From NCBI GenBank assembly GCA_039818985.1, contig JBCBSU010000002.1, positions 1-64,000 of the forward strand: a stretch of DNA of 64,000 nucleotides. Reading direction: 5' to 3'. The translations under genes and the position numbers were made by a program. This DNA is from Pseudomonadota bacterium. Lineage in GTDB: Bacteria; Pseudomonadota; Alphaproteobacteria; Sphingomonadales; Sphingomonadaceae. Below, piece by piece: positions 1 through 7,805 of the stretch. Numbering within the stretch: the stretch's first letter is position 1; every line of letters starts with the position of its first letter. Below the pieces are notes generated by a model. The model was given only the letters and a program-made list of their open reading frames with translations. It was not told the DNA's origin and did no database searches.

Positions 1-16
1 AACAGGTGGCTCCCCT

Positions 17-69
17 TTGCCGATACCCCCTTGCCGATACCCCGTTGTCGATACCCCGTTGTCGATACC
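17..69. repeat. 14-bp tandem repeat, about 3.8 copies
   Basis: Four head-to-tail copies of a 14-bp unit of the form TTGYCGATACCCCS; the fourth is cut at 11 bases. The copies differ at two positions: C/T at base 4 and C/G at base 14. The array lies just beyond the stop codon of the SnoaL-like gene at 110 and may extend a little left of the window. No function can be read from it; a slippage-prone minisatellite is the simplest view. Confidence 0.8.
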
Positions 70-109
70 ATGTGTTGCCGTCTGGCAAGCACCAGGGCGC
101 TGGCCGGTG

Positions 110-586
110 TCAGAACCCGAAATCGCTGAGGCCGGGATGATCGTCGGGACGGCGGCCGAGCGGCCAATGGAACTTGCGCTCATCCCCGCTGATCGGATGC
201 TCATTGATGCTGGAATGGCGGTGCGCCATCAGACCGTTTTCATCAAATTCCCAATTTTCATTGCCATAGGCACGGAACCAGTAGCCGCTGTCATCATGAT
301 ATTCATAGGCGTAGCGAACCGCGATACGGTTGCCGCGATACGCCCAGAGTTCCTTGATCAGCCGATAGTCCAGCTCTTTCGCCCATTTGCGCGCCAGAAA
401 CGCCTCGACTTCTGTGCGTCCGGTGATGAATTCCGCACGGTTCCGCCATTGCGTATCAGGGGTGTAGGCAAGGGCCACCCTGGCCGGATCACGGCTATTC
501 CAGCCATCTTCGGCAAGGCGAACTTTCTCGATGGCCGTCTCGGTGGTGAATGGTGGCAATGGGGGGCGGGTTTGTTCCTGTGTCAT
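110..586 (-). CDS. SnoaL-like / DUF1348 family protein
   Basis: A 158-residue cytoplasmic protein of the NTF2-like fold, closest by eye to the DUF1348 group. Typical features are the N-terminal helix with EDGWNSRDP, the segment [10 protein letters not shown], the stretch [14 protein letters not shown] and the C-terminal [11 protein letters not shown]. Function in this family is not established; members are small alpha+beta cone proteins that may bind or turn over a small molecule. I start it at ATG 586 because AAGGA lies about ten bases upstream. Longer in-frame starts at 607 and 682 would add unconserved residues. The gene stands alone, transcribed away from the c-di-GMP gene at 782. No signal peptide or membrane segment is seen. 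Confidence 0.85.
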   Translation of the reverse strand: MTQEQTRPPLPPFTTETAIEKVRLAEDGWNSRDPARVALAYTPDTQWRNRAEFITGRTEVEAFLARKWAKELDYRLIKELWAYRGNRIAVRYAYEYHDDSGYWFRAYGNENWEFDENGLMAHRHSSINEHPISGDERKFHWPLGRRPDDHPGLSDFGF

Positions 587-781
587 CGTGACGATCCTTT
601 TGTGCATCGGGTCCGGCTGTTCCTGGCCGGAAGAACCGTTTATGCAATGCGTATCGCCGCTGATCCACCTCCTTAACTTCAAAGGGCGGCGTGCGGCGCA
701 AAGATGGGGCTATCGTGGATCAGACCATATCCTGCCCGCACGAGGCCGGCGAAGCGAAATGATGGCAATTATGGCTGGCGT

Positions 782-3124
782 TCAGCCTGCGGCCCGGGCG
801 GACATATCGGAGGGATGCAGATACTGCCCGAATGCATCGGCATCGACCGGCTTGCCGATATGCCAGCCTTGCACCGTATCGCAGCCAAAGCTTCTCAGCA
901 GCGCCAGCGTCTCCGCATCCTCAACGCCTTCTGCGACGACCTTGAACCGCATCTTGTGCGCCATGGCTATCGTCGCGCCGACCATGACCCGGTCGGCTTC
1001 GCTGGTAACCATGGGGCGGACAAAAGTCTGGTCGATCTTGATTTCGTCTGCCGGGAAGTCGCGCAGATAGGACAGTGTTGACTGGCCGGTTCCGTAATCA
1101 TCGATCGATATCCGGATGCCCTGGCCACGCAGCTGGGCCAGGACGCGGCCGGCCGCCTCGAGATCCTGAATGGATGCGGTCTCGGTCACCTCGAATGTCA
1201 GCAAGGTCTTGTCGACTGACGACGCGGCAATGACAGCCAGGGCATCACGGATAAAGCCCTCATCCTCCAACAGGCCTACCGAAACATTGATCGAGCAGTT
1301 GATCGCATTCCCCTGACGCAACCAGCTCTCGATATCGGTCAATGCCGCCTTGAGAATATAGAGTGTAAGATCGGCGATGCGACCTTCCTTTTCGAGCAGC
1401 GGAATGAAGCGATCGGGACCGATATTACCAAGTTCAGGATGACGCCAGCGGGCCAGTGCTTCGGCGGAGGCAATGGCCTCCGATTGGATATCCATTTTCG
1501 GCTGATAGACGGCATGGATATGCCCGTGTTCCATCGCCTGTTCGAGATCGTTCAATATCTTGAGCTTCTCATGCACCATCGCGTTGAGGTCGCTGCTATA
1601 GGCCAGCCAGCGATAGCCCAGCTCAATCGCCTTGGTCGCGGCAACATTGGCGCCGGCGAGCAGCTGGATCCACTCGATATCCTCACCCTGATTATAGCCG
1701 CAAACCGCATTGATCCGCAGCTTGCGCTCCGCGGTGTGGACGGGTTGCAGAAAAAAGGCAGAGATCGTCTCGAAATAGTCGGCAAGACTGTCGAGATTGT
1801 CCTTACCAACGATCCAGGCGAGCTGGTCATCGCCGGTGCGGTATATTCTGCCCTCGTCCGCCATCAGCGAAAGCCGCTGCGCCACACCGCACAAAACCGC
1901 CTTGAGCTCCTCCTGGCTGCAATCGGCAACAAGGTCGGTATAGTTGGCGATATGCAGCACAGCGACATGGTGAGGCTGGTCCGAAACCTGCAGATTCTGC
2001 GCATTGGGCAAAGCTGTCAGACTGTCATGATGACGCGCCTGCTGCATGTTACGAACCGCAGTTTGCACCATGCGGACAAAGAGATAACTGAAACACAGCA
2101 GCAGCGCATTGCCGACCGGAATATAGGCCAGCGAAAGATGATAGGCGGCAAGATGGCCAAGGATAAGCGCCGCAACCAGGACGGACGGTATAATCGCCGT
2201 GTCCCGAACCCTTGTCCTGCGGCTCTTGCGCAGCAACATGGTTGCCAGAATCAGCAATGTCGCGGCAAAGGCCAGCCAGCCGCTGGCCTGGGGCATGTCG
2301 TTTCCGTTCCTCAGCGTCTCGGATGCCAGGGCATGGATGTATACGCCGGGAATGACGCCATAGCCGGGTGATGCATAATGGTCACCAAGCTCGATGGCGG
2401 TCGAACCGATAAGTGCAGTGCGGCCTGCAATCGATGCGGGGGCAACATTGCCTCGCAGCACATCAATGGCGCTGACACTGTCAAAGCTGGCAATGTCGAT
2501 CGCCTGGTCGATGCGGAAATTCTTGCCGATGGCGCCATCGCTGGCGGCGATCAGCGCACCCAGGGCGGGCCGCACAGTGCCGCCGGTGATCTCGCCATAG
2601 CCATAATGCTCGACCTGTCCGGCACGATTGGGGTGAACATTGACCGACGCCAGCAGCGCATTTTCGCGGAATATCGGCAAAGGCAGGTTTTCGATGTTGT
2701 TCGATTTGTTTGCGCCCTGTTTCTGGCGAAAGGTAGCCAATACCACATTGGCATCGCTGTCGACGATGGCTTGCGCCAGCCGGTCATCCACCTGTGGCTG
2801 CGAAGCGGCGGAAAAATCGACATCAAAGGCTATCTGCCGTGCGCCATCTTTGGAAAGCTGATCGATCAGCCGGGCGTGAATATCGCGCGACCATGGCCAG
2901 CGGCCGATTTCCTGCAGTGAATGGGCATCGATCTCGACGATCACCAGATCATCAGACGCGGTCTTTTGCGCCAGAACATTGCGGGCGCTGTCGACGCTGC
3001 GATTCAATGCTGTGCCGCCGCTTGCGATGATCAGGGCGATGGACAGCAGGATCGCCACGCAGACCGCTATGGCCCGCTGCAGATAGCTGTCCATCAGAAA
3101 TGCCGATTGTGGATTAAACCGCAC
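782..3124 (-). CDS. CHASE2-GGDEF(degenerate)-EAL cyclic-di-GMP phosphodiesterase
   Basis: A 780-residue inner-membrane signalling protein. An N-terminal membrane helix (about 15-35) leads into a periplasmic CHASE2 sensor domain (about 40-270). Three membrane helices follow (about 280-355), then a cytoplasmic GGDEF-like domain (about 365-500) and an EAL domain (about 515-770). The GGDEF signature reads TGDDQ, so cyclase activity is unlikely. The EAL domain keeps its motifs: AEALARW, INVS, TFEVTE, IDDYGTG, EIKID, AEGVE and the final GCDTVQG. It should therefore hydrolyse c-di-GMP to pGpG (family knowledge plus visible residues). It lies 86 bp downstream of the FecR-domain gene on the same strand, which suggests that the pair sense or respond to an envelope state. 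A CtrA-like box lies 48 bp before the start. Confidence 0.9.
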   Translation of the reverse strand: MRFNPQSAFLMDSYLQRAIAVCVAILLSIALIIASGGTALNRSVDSARNVLAQKTASDDLVIVEIDAHSLQEIGRWPWSRDIHARLIDQLSKDGARQIAFDVDFSAASQPQVDDRLAQAIVDSDANVVLATFRQKQGANKSNNIENLPLPIFRENALLASVNVHPNRAGQVEHYGYGEITGGTVRPALGALIAASDGAIGKNFRIDQAIDIASFDSVSAIDVLRGNVAPASIAGRTALIGSTAIELGDHYASPGYGVIPGVYIHALASETLRNGNDMPQASGWLAFAATLLILATMLLRKSRRTRVRDTAIIPSVLVAALILGHLAAYHLSLAYIPVGNALLLCFSYLFVRMVQTAVRNMQQARHHDSLTALPNAQNLQVSDQPHHVAVLHIANYTDLVADCSQEELKAVLCGVAQRLSLMADEGRIYRTGDDQLAWIVGKDNLDSLADYFETISAFFLQPVHTAERKLRINAVCGYNQGEDIEWIQLLAGANVAATKAIELGYRWLAYSSDLNAMVHEKLKILNDLEQAMEHGHIHAVYQPKMDIQSEAIASAEALARWRHPELGNIGPDRFIPLLEKEGRIADLTLYILKAALTDIESWLRQGNAINCSINVSVGLLEDEGFIRDALAVIAASSVDKTLLTFEVTETASIQDLEAAGRVLAQLRGQGIRISIDDYGTGQSTLSYLRDFPADEIKIDQTFVRPMVTSEADRVMVGATIAMAHKMRFKVVAEGVEDAETLALLRSFGCDTVQGWHIGKPVDADAFGQYLHPSDMSARAAG

Positions 3125-3171
3125 AGATTTATTCCCTGATTATCCAATCAGATAGTGATAATCGGTTCATC

Positions 3172-3186
3172 CTAATACCGGGTTAA
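3172..3186 (-). promoter_or_regulatory. CtrA-like box upstream of the CHASE2-EAL gene
   Basis: Read on the minus strand the site is TTAA-N7-TTAG, seven of eight bases of the alphaproteobacterial CtrA consensus TTAA-N7-TTAA. It ends 48 bases before the CHASE2-EAL start codon at 3124, a distance that would place it over a -35 region. The motif is short, so chance occurrence is possible. A comparable site occurs at similar distance before the divergent tpsB-like gene. Confidence 0.35.
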
Positions 3187-3210
3187 ACATATGGTGGTGC
3201 GGCTTGTGCA

Positions 3211-5952
3211 TCAGAAAGGCGAACCGCCACGGCCGCGACCAAAGCCACGGCCGCCGGGTGTGCCCTCTTCGGCGCGCATCTCATAACCACCCTGGCCCGG
3301 CAGGTCAGGCTCATAGCCATCCCCGTAACCGCCAGCATCCTGGCCGCCAAAGGATGTTTCATCGTCGACATAGACGAAGACACGCTGGCCGCTATCGCTG
3401 CTCGCACCGCCAGGGCCGGTGCCAATCTCGACCACGCCGGCGCTCTCATCCGCGCCGTAATCAATCACAGCCTCCGCCTCATAGGAGCTTTCCTCGGACT
3501 GCATTTCAAAATCGCCCTGTTCGGGCTGATCGGATGCATAGCCTTCGTCGGAAGTCTCAGCGCCCTGGTCTCCATAGGGCGCGCCATCATTGATATCGAC
3601 ATAGACGAGATTCTGTTCTTCACCGCCAGCGAGGGTGTCGATCACAGTATCGTTGCCATCGCCAATCTCGACTTCGGAGCTGCCATTGCGGTTTTCGGCG
3701 ACCATGACCCCGTCACCGCCATCATCCGGCGCGACTGGCGCAGTATCACCGTCATAAACGACTTCTCCGTCATCATCGATCTCGACATAGACCAGATTGC
3801 CCTGCTCGCCGCTGCTCAGACCGTCGGCAACATCGCTTTCGGCGTTACCGTTGCTTTCTTCGGCAACCGGTTCCTGATCAGCTTCAGCCGCCGCACCCGA
3901 ACCGGTATCACCATCATAAACGACCTCTCCGTCATCATTGATGTCGACATAGACCAGATTTCCCTGATCATCATCAGCGAAGCCTCCGCCATTGCCATTG
4001 CCCCGACCATTACCGTTGCCTCGGCCATTGCCATTACCCTGGCCGTTACCATTGCCCGGATTGCCTTCGTCTACGCCGTCAGCGTCATTACCATGGCCAT
4101 TATTGCCATCATCAGCGGCACCATCGTCACCGCCGGCAACTTCGCGGTCATTGGTGTCACCATCGCGACCGCCATTATAGCATATGTCGAGGGCACCCAG
4201 CGTAAGGCAGCCATCACTTTCATCACCGCCATCGACGCCGTCACTACCCGCGTCCGGGCCGTTATCGGCGTACTCGTCGCCTTCTCCGGCATTCTCGCCG
4301 CCAGCGTCGCTGCCATCGCTTTCGTCACCGCCATCGTTGTCGCGACCGCCATTGTAGCAGAAGTCAAGCACACCCAGGGTAAGGCAATCATCGCCTTCAC
4401 TGCCACCTTCTCCGGCGTCATCACCATATGTGTCATCACCGTTTCCGCCATTGCCGGGATCATCATAGTCCGGGTTATCGTAATCAGGATCCGGGTCAGC
4501 ATAGTCTTCGACAGCGCCATCGCTCTGATCGCCATCCGGCCCATTGACCGGATCGCTCTCGTCTACATAGCCATCACCACTATCGCCAGCGCTACCATTA
4601 TCAACGGCATCGCCACTCTCGTCACTGGTTCCGGTATCTCCGGCATTATCATCGCCAATGACCTCGTTGCCGGTGCCGGAATCGGTAGCTTCATCTCCGC
4701 TATCGCCATTGTCTTCTATCGCCGCACCGTCATCGGAAGCGCTGTCATCCAGCGCTCCATCATCAACCAGACCTGCATCATCACCGGGTTGATCGCCTGA
4801 GGAATCGCCATCATCATTGCCAACAGCGTCGTCGGTGCCATTGCTGCGGTCACCAGCATTATCTTCAGCAGGTGCACCGTCATCTGAGATGCCATCGTCG
4901 AGCGCACCATCGTCTTCTACAGGCGCGCCATCGTCCGAACCAGTTTCGTCAGCAACACCATCATCCGCCGGACCTTCATCAGTGGCGGGCTGGTCGATAT
5001 TGGCATCATCACCCTCATCGCGGCTATTATCTGCATCATCGGCCGCATCGGCGGAACCGGCATCCTCTTCCGGCGCGACTTCGCCGCTGCCGTCCGCGCC
5101 GGATACCGCCTCAACCTCCACCACCGGTGCGCGGTCGCTATTGTCAACTTCTTCGCTTTCTGACGCCTCACCGACCAGACGCCCGGAAATCAGGCCATCG
5201 GTGACATAGGCAAGATCCACCGGCGCATTGGACATCTCACGCACCACCGGAGGAGCCGATGCCATGGGAGCAGCCGAGGCAACGGCAATAGCCGGCGCAG
5301 CGGCCGCAGGCGCCGGTGCAGGCGCGGCCGCTACCGGCGTCGCGGACGCCACCGGTGCCTCGCGCCGCTGCGGCGATTCAATCCGGCGGTCGACATCGCC
5401 GCGGATCATCAGCGTATAGGGGTCGTCACGCTCAACCAGGCCGATATTGCCCGGCAGCAGCAATTCCGTTGCGCCGCCATCGAGCGTCGCGACTTCGACC
5501 GCACCTTCGGTAACCTGCACCGTGGCGGCACCTTCGGAAACATTGACGCTGAAGGTCGTCCCCTTGACCACAGCCGCCATATAGGGGGTCTCGACACCGA
5601 AATGCTGTTCCTTGCGCTTGTCGACCTTGAACAGCGAGTTGCCGAAATACTGGATCACCCGGGTCAGCAGGCCATCGGACTTCTCTTCCGCCATTTTGAG
5701 GTGGCTGTTCGGAGAGACGACAATATATTGCTCGCCACGGGTCAGAACAGCGCGCCCATTGCGTCCAGTCCGTACCGCATCGCCTACCTTTACCTGACCG
5801 CCCTTAACCGCGACCCTGGTAACACCGCTCTCGACAATCGTGACCTGACCGCGCGATTCGGTGACCGTCCAGGGGCCGCTATTGGCCATTGCCGCGCTAC
5901 CGCAGAAAAGGCCGAAAACCAGCAAGGCAGTGGCGATTATCTTCTTCAACAT
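3211..5952 (-). CDS. secreted FecR-domain protein with long acidic repeat tail
   Basis: A 913-residue exported protein. Residues 1-23 are a signal peptide ending AAMA. Residues about 24-180 form a FecR-type domain, recognised by GDAVRTGRNGRAVL, SPNSHLKM and VETPYMAAVVKGTTFSV. An Ala/Pro-rich linker (about 195-235) follows, then some 600 residues dominated by Asp, Gly, Glu and Asn. The tail holds two modules of type CLTLGxLDxCYNGGRD, each with paired cysteines, four YV-D modules (NLVYVDINDDGEV, NLVYVEIDDDGEV and two looser forms), a GNGRGNGNG tract and a Gly/Arg C-terminus. Domain position and export place it in the periplasm or outside the cell. It is divergent from a TpsB-like transporter. 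The Asp-rich tail could bind calcium, but this is inference; no sigma-factor partner for a FecR anti-sigma role is nearby. Confidence 0.85.
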   Translation of the reverse strand: MLKKIIATALLVFGLFCGSAAMANSGPWTVTESRGQVTIVESGVTRVAVKGGQVKVGDAVRTGRNGRAVLTRGEQYIVVSPNSHLKMAEEKSDGLLTRVIQYFGNSLFKVDKRKEQHFGVETPYMAAVVKGTTFSVNVSEGAATVQVTEGAVEVATLDGGATELLLPGNIGLVERDDPYTLMIRGDVDRRIESPQRREAPVASATPVAAAPAPAPAAAAPAIAVASAAPMASAPPVVREMSNAPVDLAYVTDGLISGRLVGEASESEEVDNSDRAPVVEVEAVSGADGSGEVAPEEDAGSADAADDADNSRDEGDDANIDQPATDEGPADDGVADETGSDDGAPVEDDGALDDGISDDGAPAEDNAGDRSNGTDDAVGNDDGDSSGDQPGDDAGLVDDGALDDSASDDGAAIEDNGDSGDEATDSGTGNEVIGDDNAGDTGTSDESGDAVDNGSAGDSGDGYVDESDPVNGPDGDQSDGAVEDYADPDPDYDNPDYDDPGNGGNGDDTYGDDAGEGGSEGDDCLTLGVLDFCYNGGRDNDGGDESDGSDAGGENAGEGDEYADNGPDAGSDGVDGGDESDGCLTLGALDICYNGGRDGDTNDREVAGGDDGAADDGNNGHGNDADGVDEGNPGNGNGQGNGNGRGNGNGRGNGNGGGFADDDQGNLVYVDINDDGEVVYDGDTGSGAAAEADQEPVAEESNGNAESDVADGLSSGEQGNLVYVEIDDDGEVVYDGDTAPVAPDDGGDGVMVAENRNGSSEVEIGDGNDTVIDTLAGGEEQNLVYVDINDGAPYGDQGAETSDEGYASDQPEQGDFEMQSEESSYEAEAVIDYGADESAGVVEIGTGPGGASSDSGQRVFVYVDDETSFGGQDAGGYGDGYEPDLPGQGGYEMRAEEGTPGGRGFGRGRGGSPF

Positions 5953-6057
5953 TGTCCGGGATCCCGTCGTGAAATGCTTAATGCAGAATTGTCCATATGA
6001 TCTGGATAAGAACGGTCATCTACACATTAGGTTAAGCCACCACGTTGAAAACATTGG

Positions 6058-6072
6058 TTAAACCTCGAGTAA
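6058..6072 (+). promoter_or_regulatory. CtrA-like box upstream of the tpsB-like gene
   Basis: The site reads TTAA-N7-GTAA followed by CCAT, seven of eight bases of the CtrA consensus, with the common CCAT extension. It ends 49 bases before the ATG at 6122. Two further TTAACC half sites, reading toward the FecR gene, lie in the same 169-bp divergent spacer near 6032-6037 and 6056-6061. Prediction from motif only. Confidence 0.35.
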
Positions 6073-6121
6073 CCATGATGCCGAGGGTATCCTTAATCGC
6101 CCGTTGTCCATAAACGCCGGC

Positions 6122-7783
6122 ATGTCTCGAAGACCTTCTCCCGGCCTTGCTTCTCTAAGTGCCGGCGCATCGGCGCTGGCGCTGTTGTGCGTGCCTCATG
6201 CGGCGCTGGCACAGAACGAATCGCAGCCGGGCGAGACCAGTCAGGGCGAAACGGCAGCAGCGCCGCCAGGCGGTGCCGTGCAGCTGGCCATGGCTCCGGC
6301 CCAGCCAGCGGGAGACCCCGGTCAAAGCAGCGACGGAGACGATGGCCTGCTGATCGGCTCCATCGCCATTGAAGGCAATGAAGAGCTGGGGGCAGACAGC
6401 TTTGCCACCGTTGTAGAGGCCAATATCGGCGAGGTGATGGAAGATGAGGATCTGCGCCGGGTCGTCTCTGAAGTGGCGGGAATCGCCCGTGATCGCGGCT
6501 ATGTCTTCGCCACCGCAAGGCTGCCCGAACAGTCGGTCGAACATGGCATATTGACCATCGAACTGGATGAGGGGCGTATCGACGAGGTGCGGATAAAAGG
6601 TTCGGACAACGCCGCGCTGCGTCGTTTCCTCGCGCCGCTGGAGGGTAGCATCGCCCATCGCGAGACGGTTGAACGCCGCATCCTGCTCGCCGGAGACCTG
6701 CCCGAAATACGCATTCGCAAGACCCGCTTCCTCAAAAAGGATGGCCGGAACATTCTCGAAGTCCGGGTCAGCGAGAACAGGGATCGCATCCGCGCCGCCA
6801 TCGACAATTATGGCTCGCAGCGTATCGGCCCGACCCGCGCCCGGCTGAGCTATGACTTTCGCGGTTTTCTCGATGGCAGCGACCGCGGCACCGTCAGCGT
6901 GAGAAGCAATCCGCTCGACCCCGAGGAATTTGCCTTTGCCAGCGCGTCCTATTCGGTCGGCATCGGCAATCAGGGCACAAGGGTCGGCGTCGCCGCTTCC
7001 ATCGGCACCAACCAGCCTGGTGGCGGCTTCGTCAATGTCGAGGGCGATACCGAATTTGTCGAGGTCTTTGCCAACCATCCGATCACCCGGTCGCGCGATG
7101 CCAGCCTGTGGGTTAATGCCAGCCTGGCCTATCTGTCGGTCGAACAGGACGACGTAGTCGGGCTGCTGCGCCAGGACAATCAGGTGACGTTTTCTGTCGG
7201 TCTGTCCTCCAATGTAAAATTCCTCTCCGGTCGCCTGCGCACCGGGGCAACGCTGATCCAGGGCCTGGATGTGCTCAACGCCACACGCGAAGGCAGCCGC
7301 TTTGCCTCGCGCTTCGACGGTGACGCGGTCTTCACCGCCGGCAATTTCTACGCCAATTGGCGCGGCAGGCTGGGCGGCAATTGGGGCATGCTCCTCGGGG
7401 TTGAAGGCCAGATCGCCAACCGACCGCTCCTGGCGGCGCAGGAATTCAATATCGGCGGTCCGTTCAGCGTGCGCGGCTTTGATTTCGCTGAACTGGCGGG
7501 TGATAACGGCTTTGCCGCCATTGCCGAGATCAACTATACCTTCCGCAAGCCGACGGACTGGATCGACCGGCTCCAGCCCTATGGCTTTATCGATGGCGGC
7601 TATGTCGATGATCTGCAGCTACTCAGAGGCGGCGGCACATTGATTTCCAGTGGTCTGGGGCTGCGCGGCAATGCCGGACCGGTCAATTTCGAGCTTGAGG
7701 GTGCGGTGCCGCTGAACCGCGACCGCAACCAGAGCCGGGACCGCAGCCCGCATCTCAATGTCCGGGTGGGCCTGGATCTCTGA
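6122..7783 (+). CDS. TpsB-family outer-membrane transporter (ShlB/FhaC/HecB type)
   Basis: A 553-residue outer-membrane protein. The signal peptide ends at AALA (about residue 30) and is followed by an acidic linker. A POTRA region comes next (about 75-220), with the pattern GNEEL..., FATARLPEQ and VRVSENRDR, and then a 16-strand-type barrel. The conserved lid-loop motif VRGF is at about residue 450, and the protein ends in an aromatic/leucine-rich strand. Family members export TpsA-type proteins across the outer membrane (two-partner secretion). No TpsA with a haemagglutination domain is adjacent; the divergent neighbour is the acidic FecR-domain protein. A TTG start at 6104 is possible, but ATG 6122 gives a cleaner signal peptide. 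It runs convergent with the acylase gene at 7806. Confidence 0.88.
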   Translation: MSRRPSPGLASLSAGASALALLCVPHAALAQNESQPGETSQGETAAAPPGGAVQLAMAPAQPAGDPGQSSDGDDGLLIGSIAIEGNEELGADSFATVVEANIGEVMEDEDLRRVVSEVAGIARDRGYVFATARLPEQSVEHGILTIELDEGRIDEVRIKGSDNAALRRFLAPLEGSIAHRETVERRILLAGDLPEIRIRKTRFLKKDGRNILEVRVSENRDRIRAAIDNYGSQRIGPTRARLSYDFRGFLDGSDRGTVSVRSNPLDPEEFAFASASYSVGIGNQGTRVGVAASIGTNQPGGGFVNVEGDTEFVEVFANHPITRSRDASLWVNASLAYLSVEQDDVVGLLRQDNQVTFSVGLSSNVKFLSGRLRTGATLIQGLDVLNATREGSRFASRFDGDAVFTAGNFYANWRGRLGGNWGMLLGVEGQIANRPLLAAQEFNIGGPFSVRGFDFAELAGDNGFAAIAEINYTFRKPTDWIDRLQPYGFIDGGYVDDLQLLRGGGTLISSGLGLRGNAGPVNFELEGAVPLNRDRNQSRDRSPHLNVRVGLDL

Positions 7784-7805
7784 ACCCTGTCACCAGGGGA
7801 ACCGG

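Noticed and set aside
1439-2371. 310-residue plus-strand frame opposite the CHASE2-EAL gene
   Set aside because: Antisense shadow; the minus strand has full domain motifs over the same bases.
3900-4700. Repeat tract resembling a CRISPR array or minisatellite
   Set aside because: The repeats are in-frame protein modules of unequal length, without constant spacers.
3204-5500. Many long open frames opposite the FecR gene
   Set aside because: They mirror the Asp/Gly repeats of the real gene and give Ile/Ala/Thr- or Ser/Pro-rich nonsense without starts or motifs.
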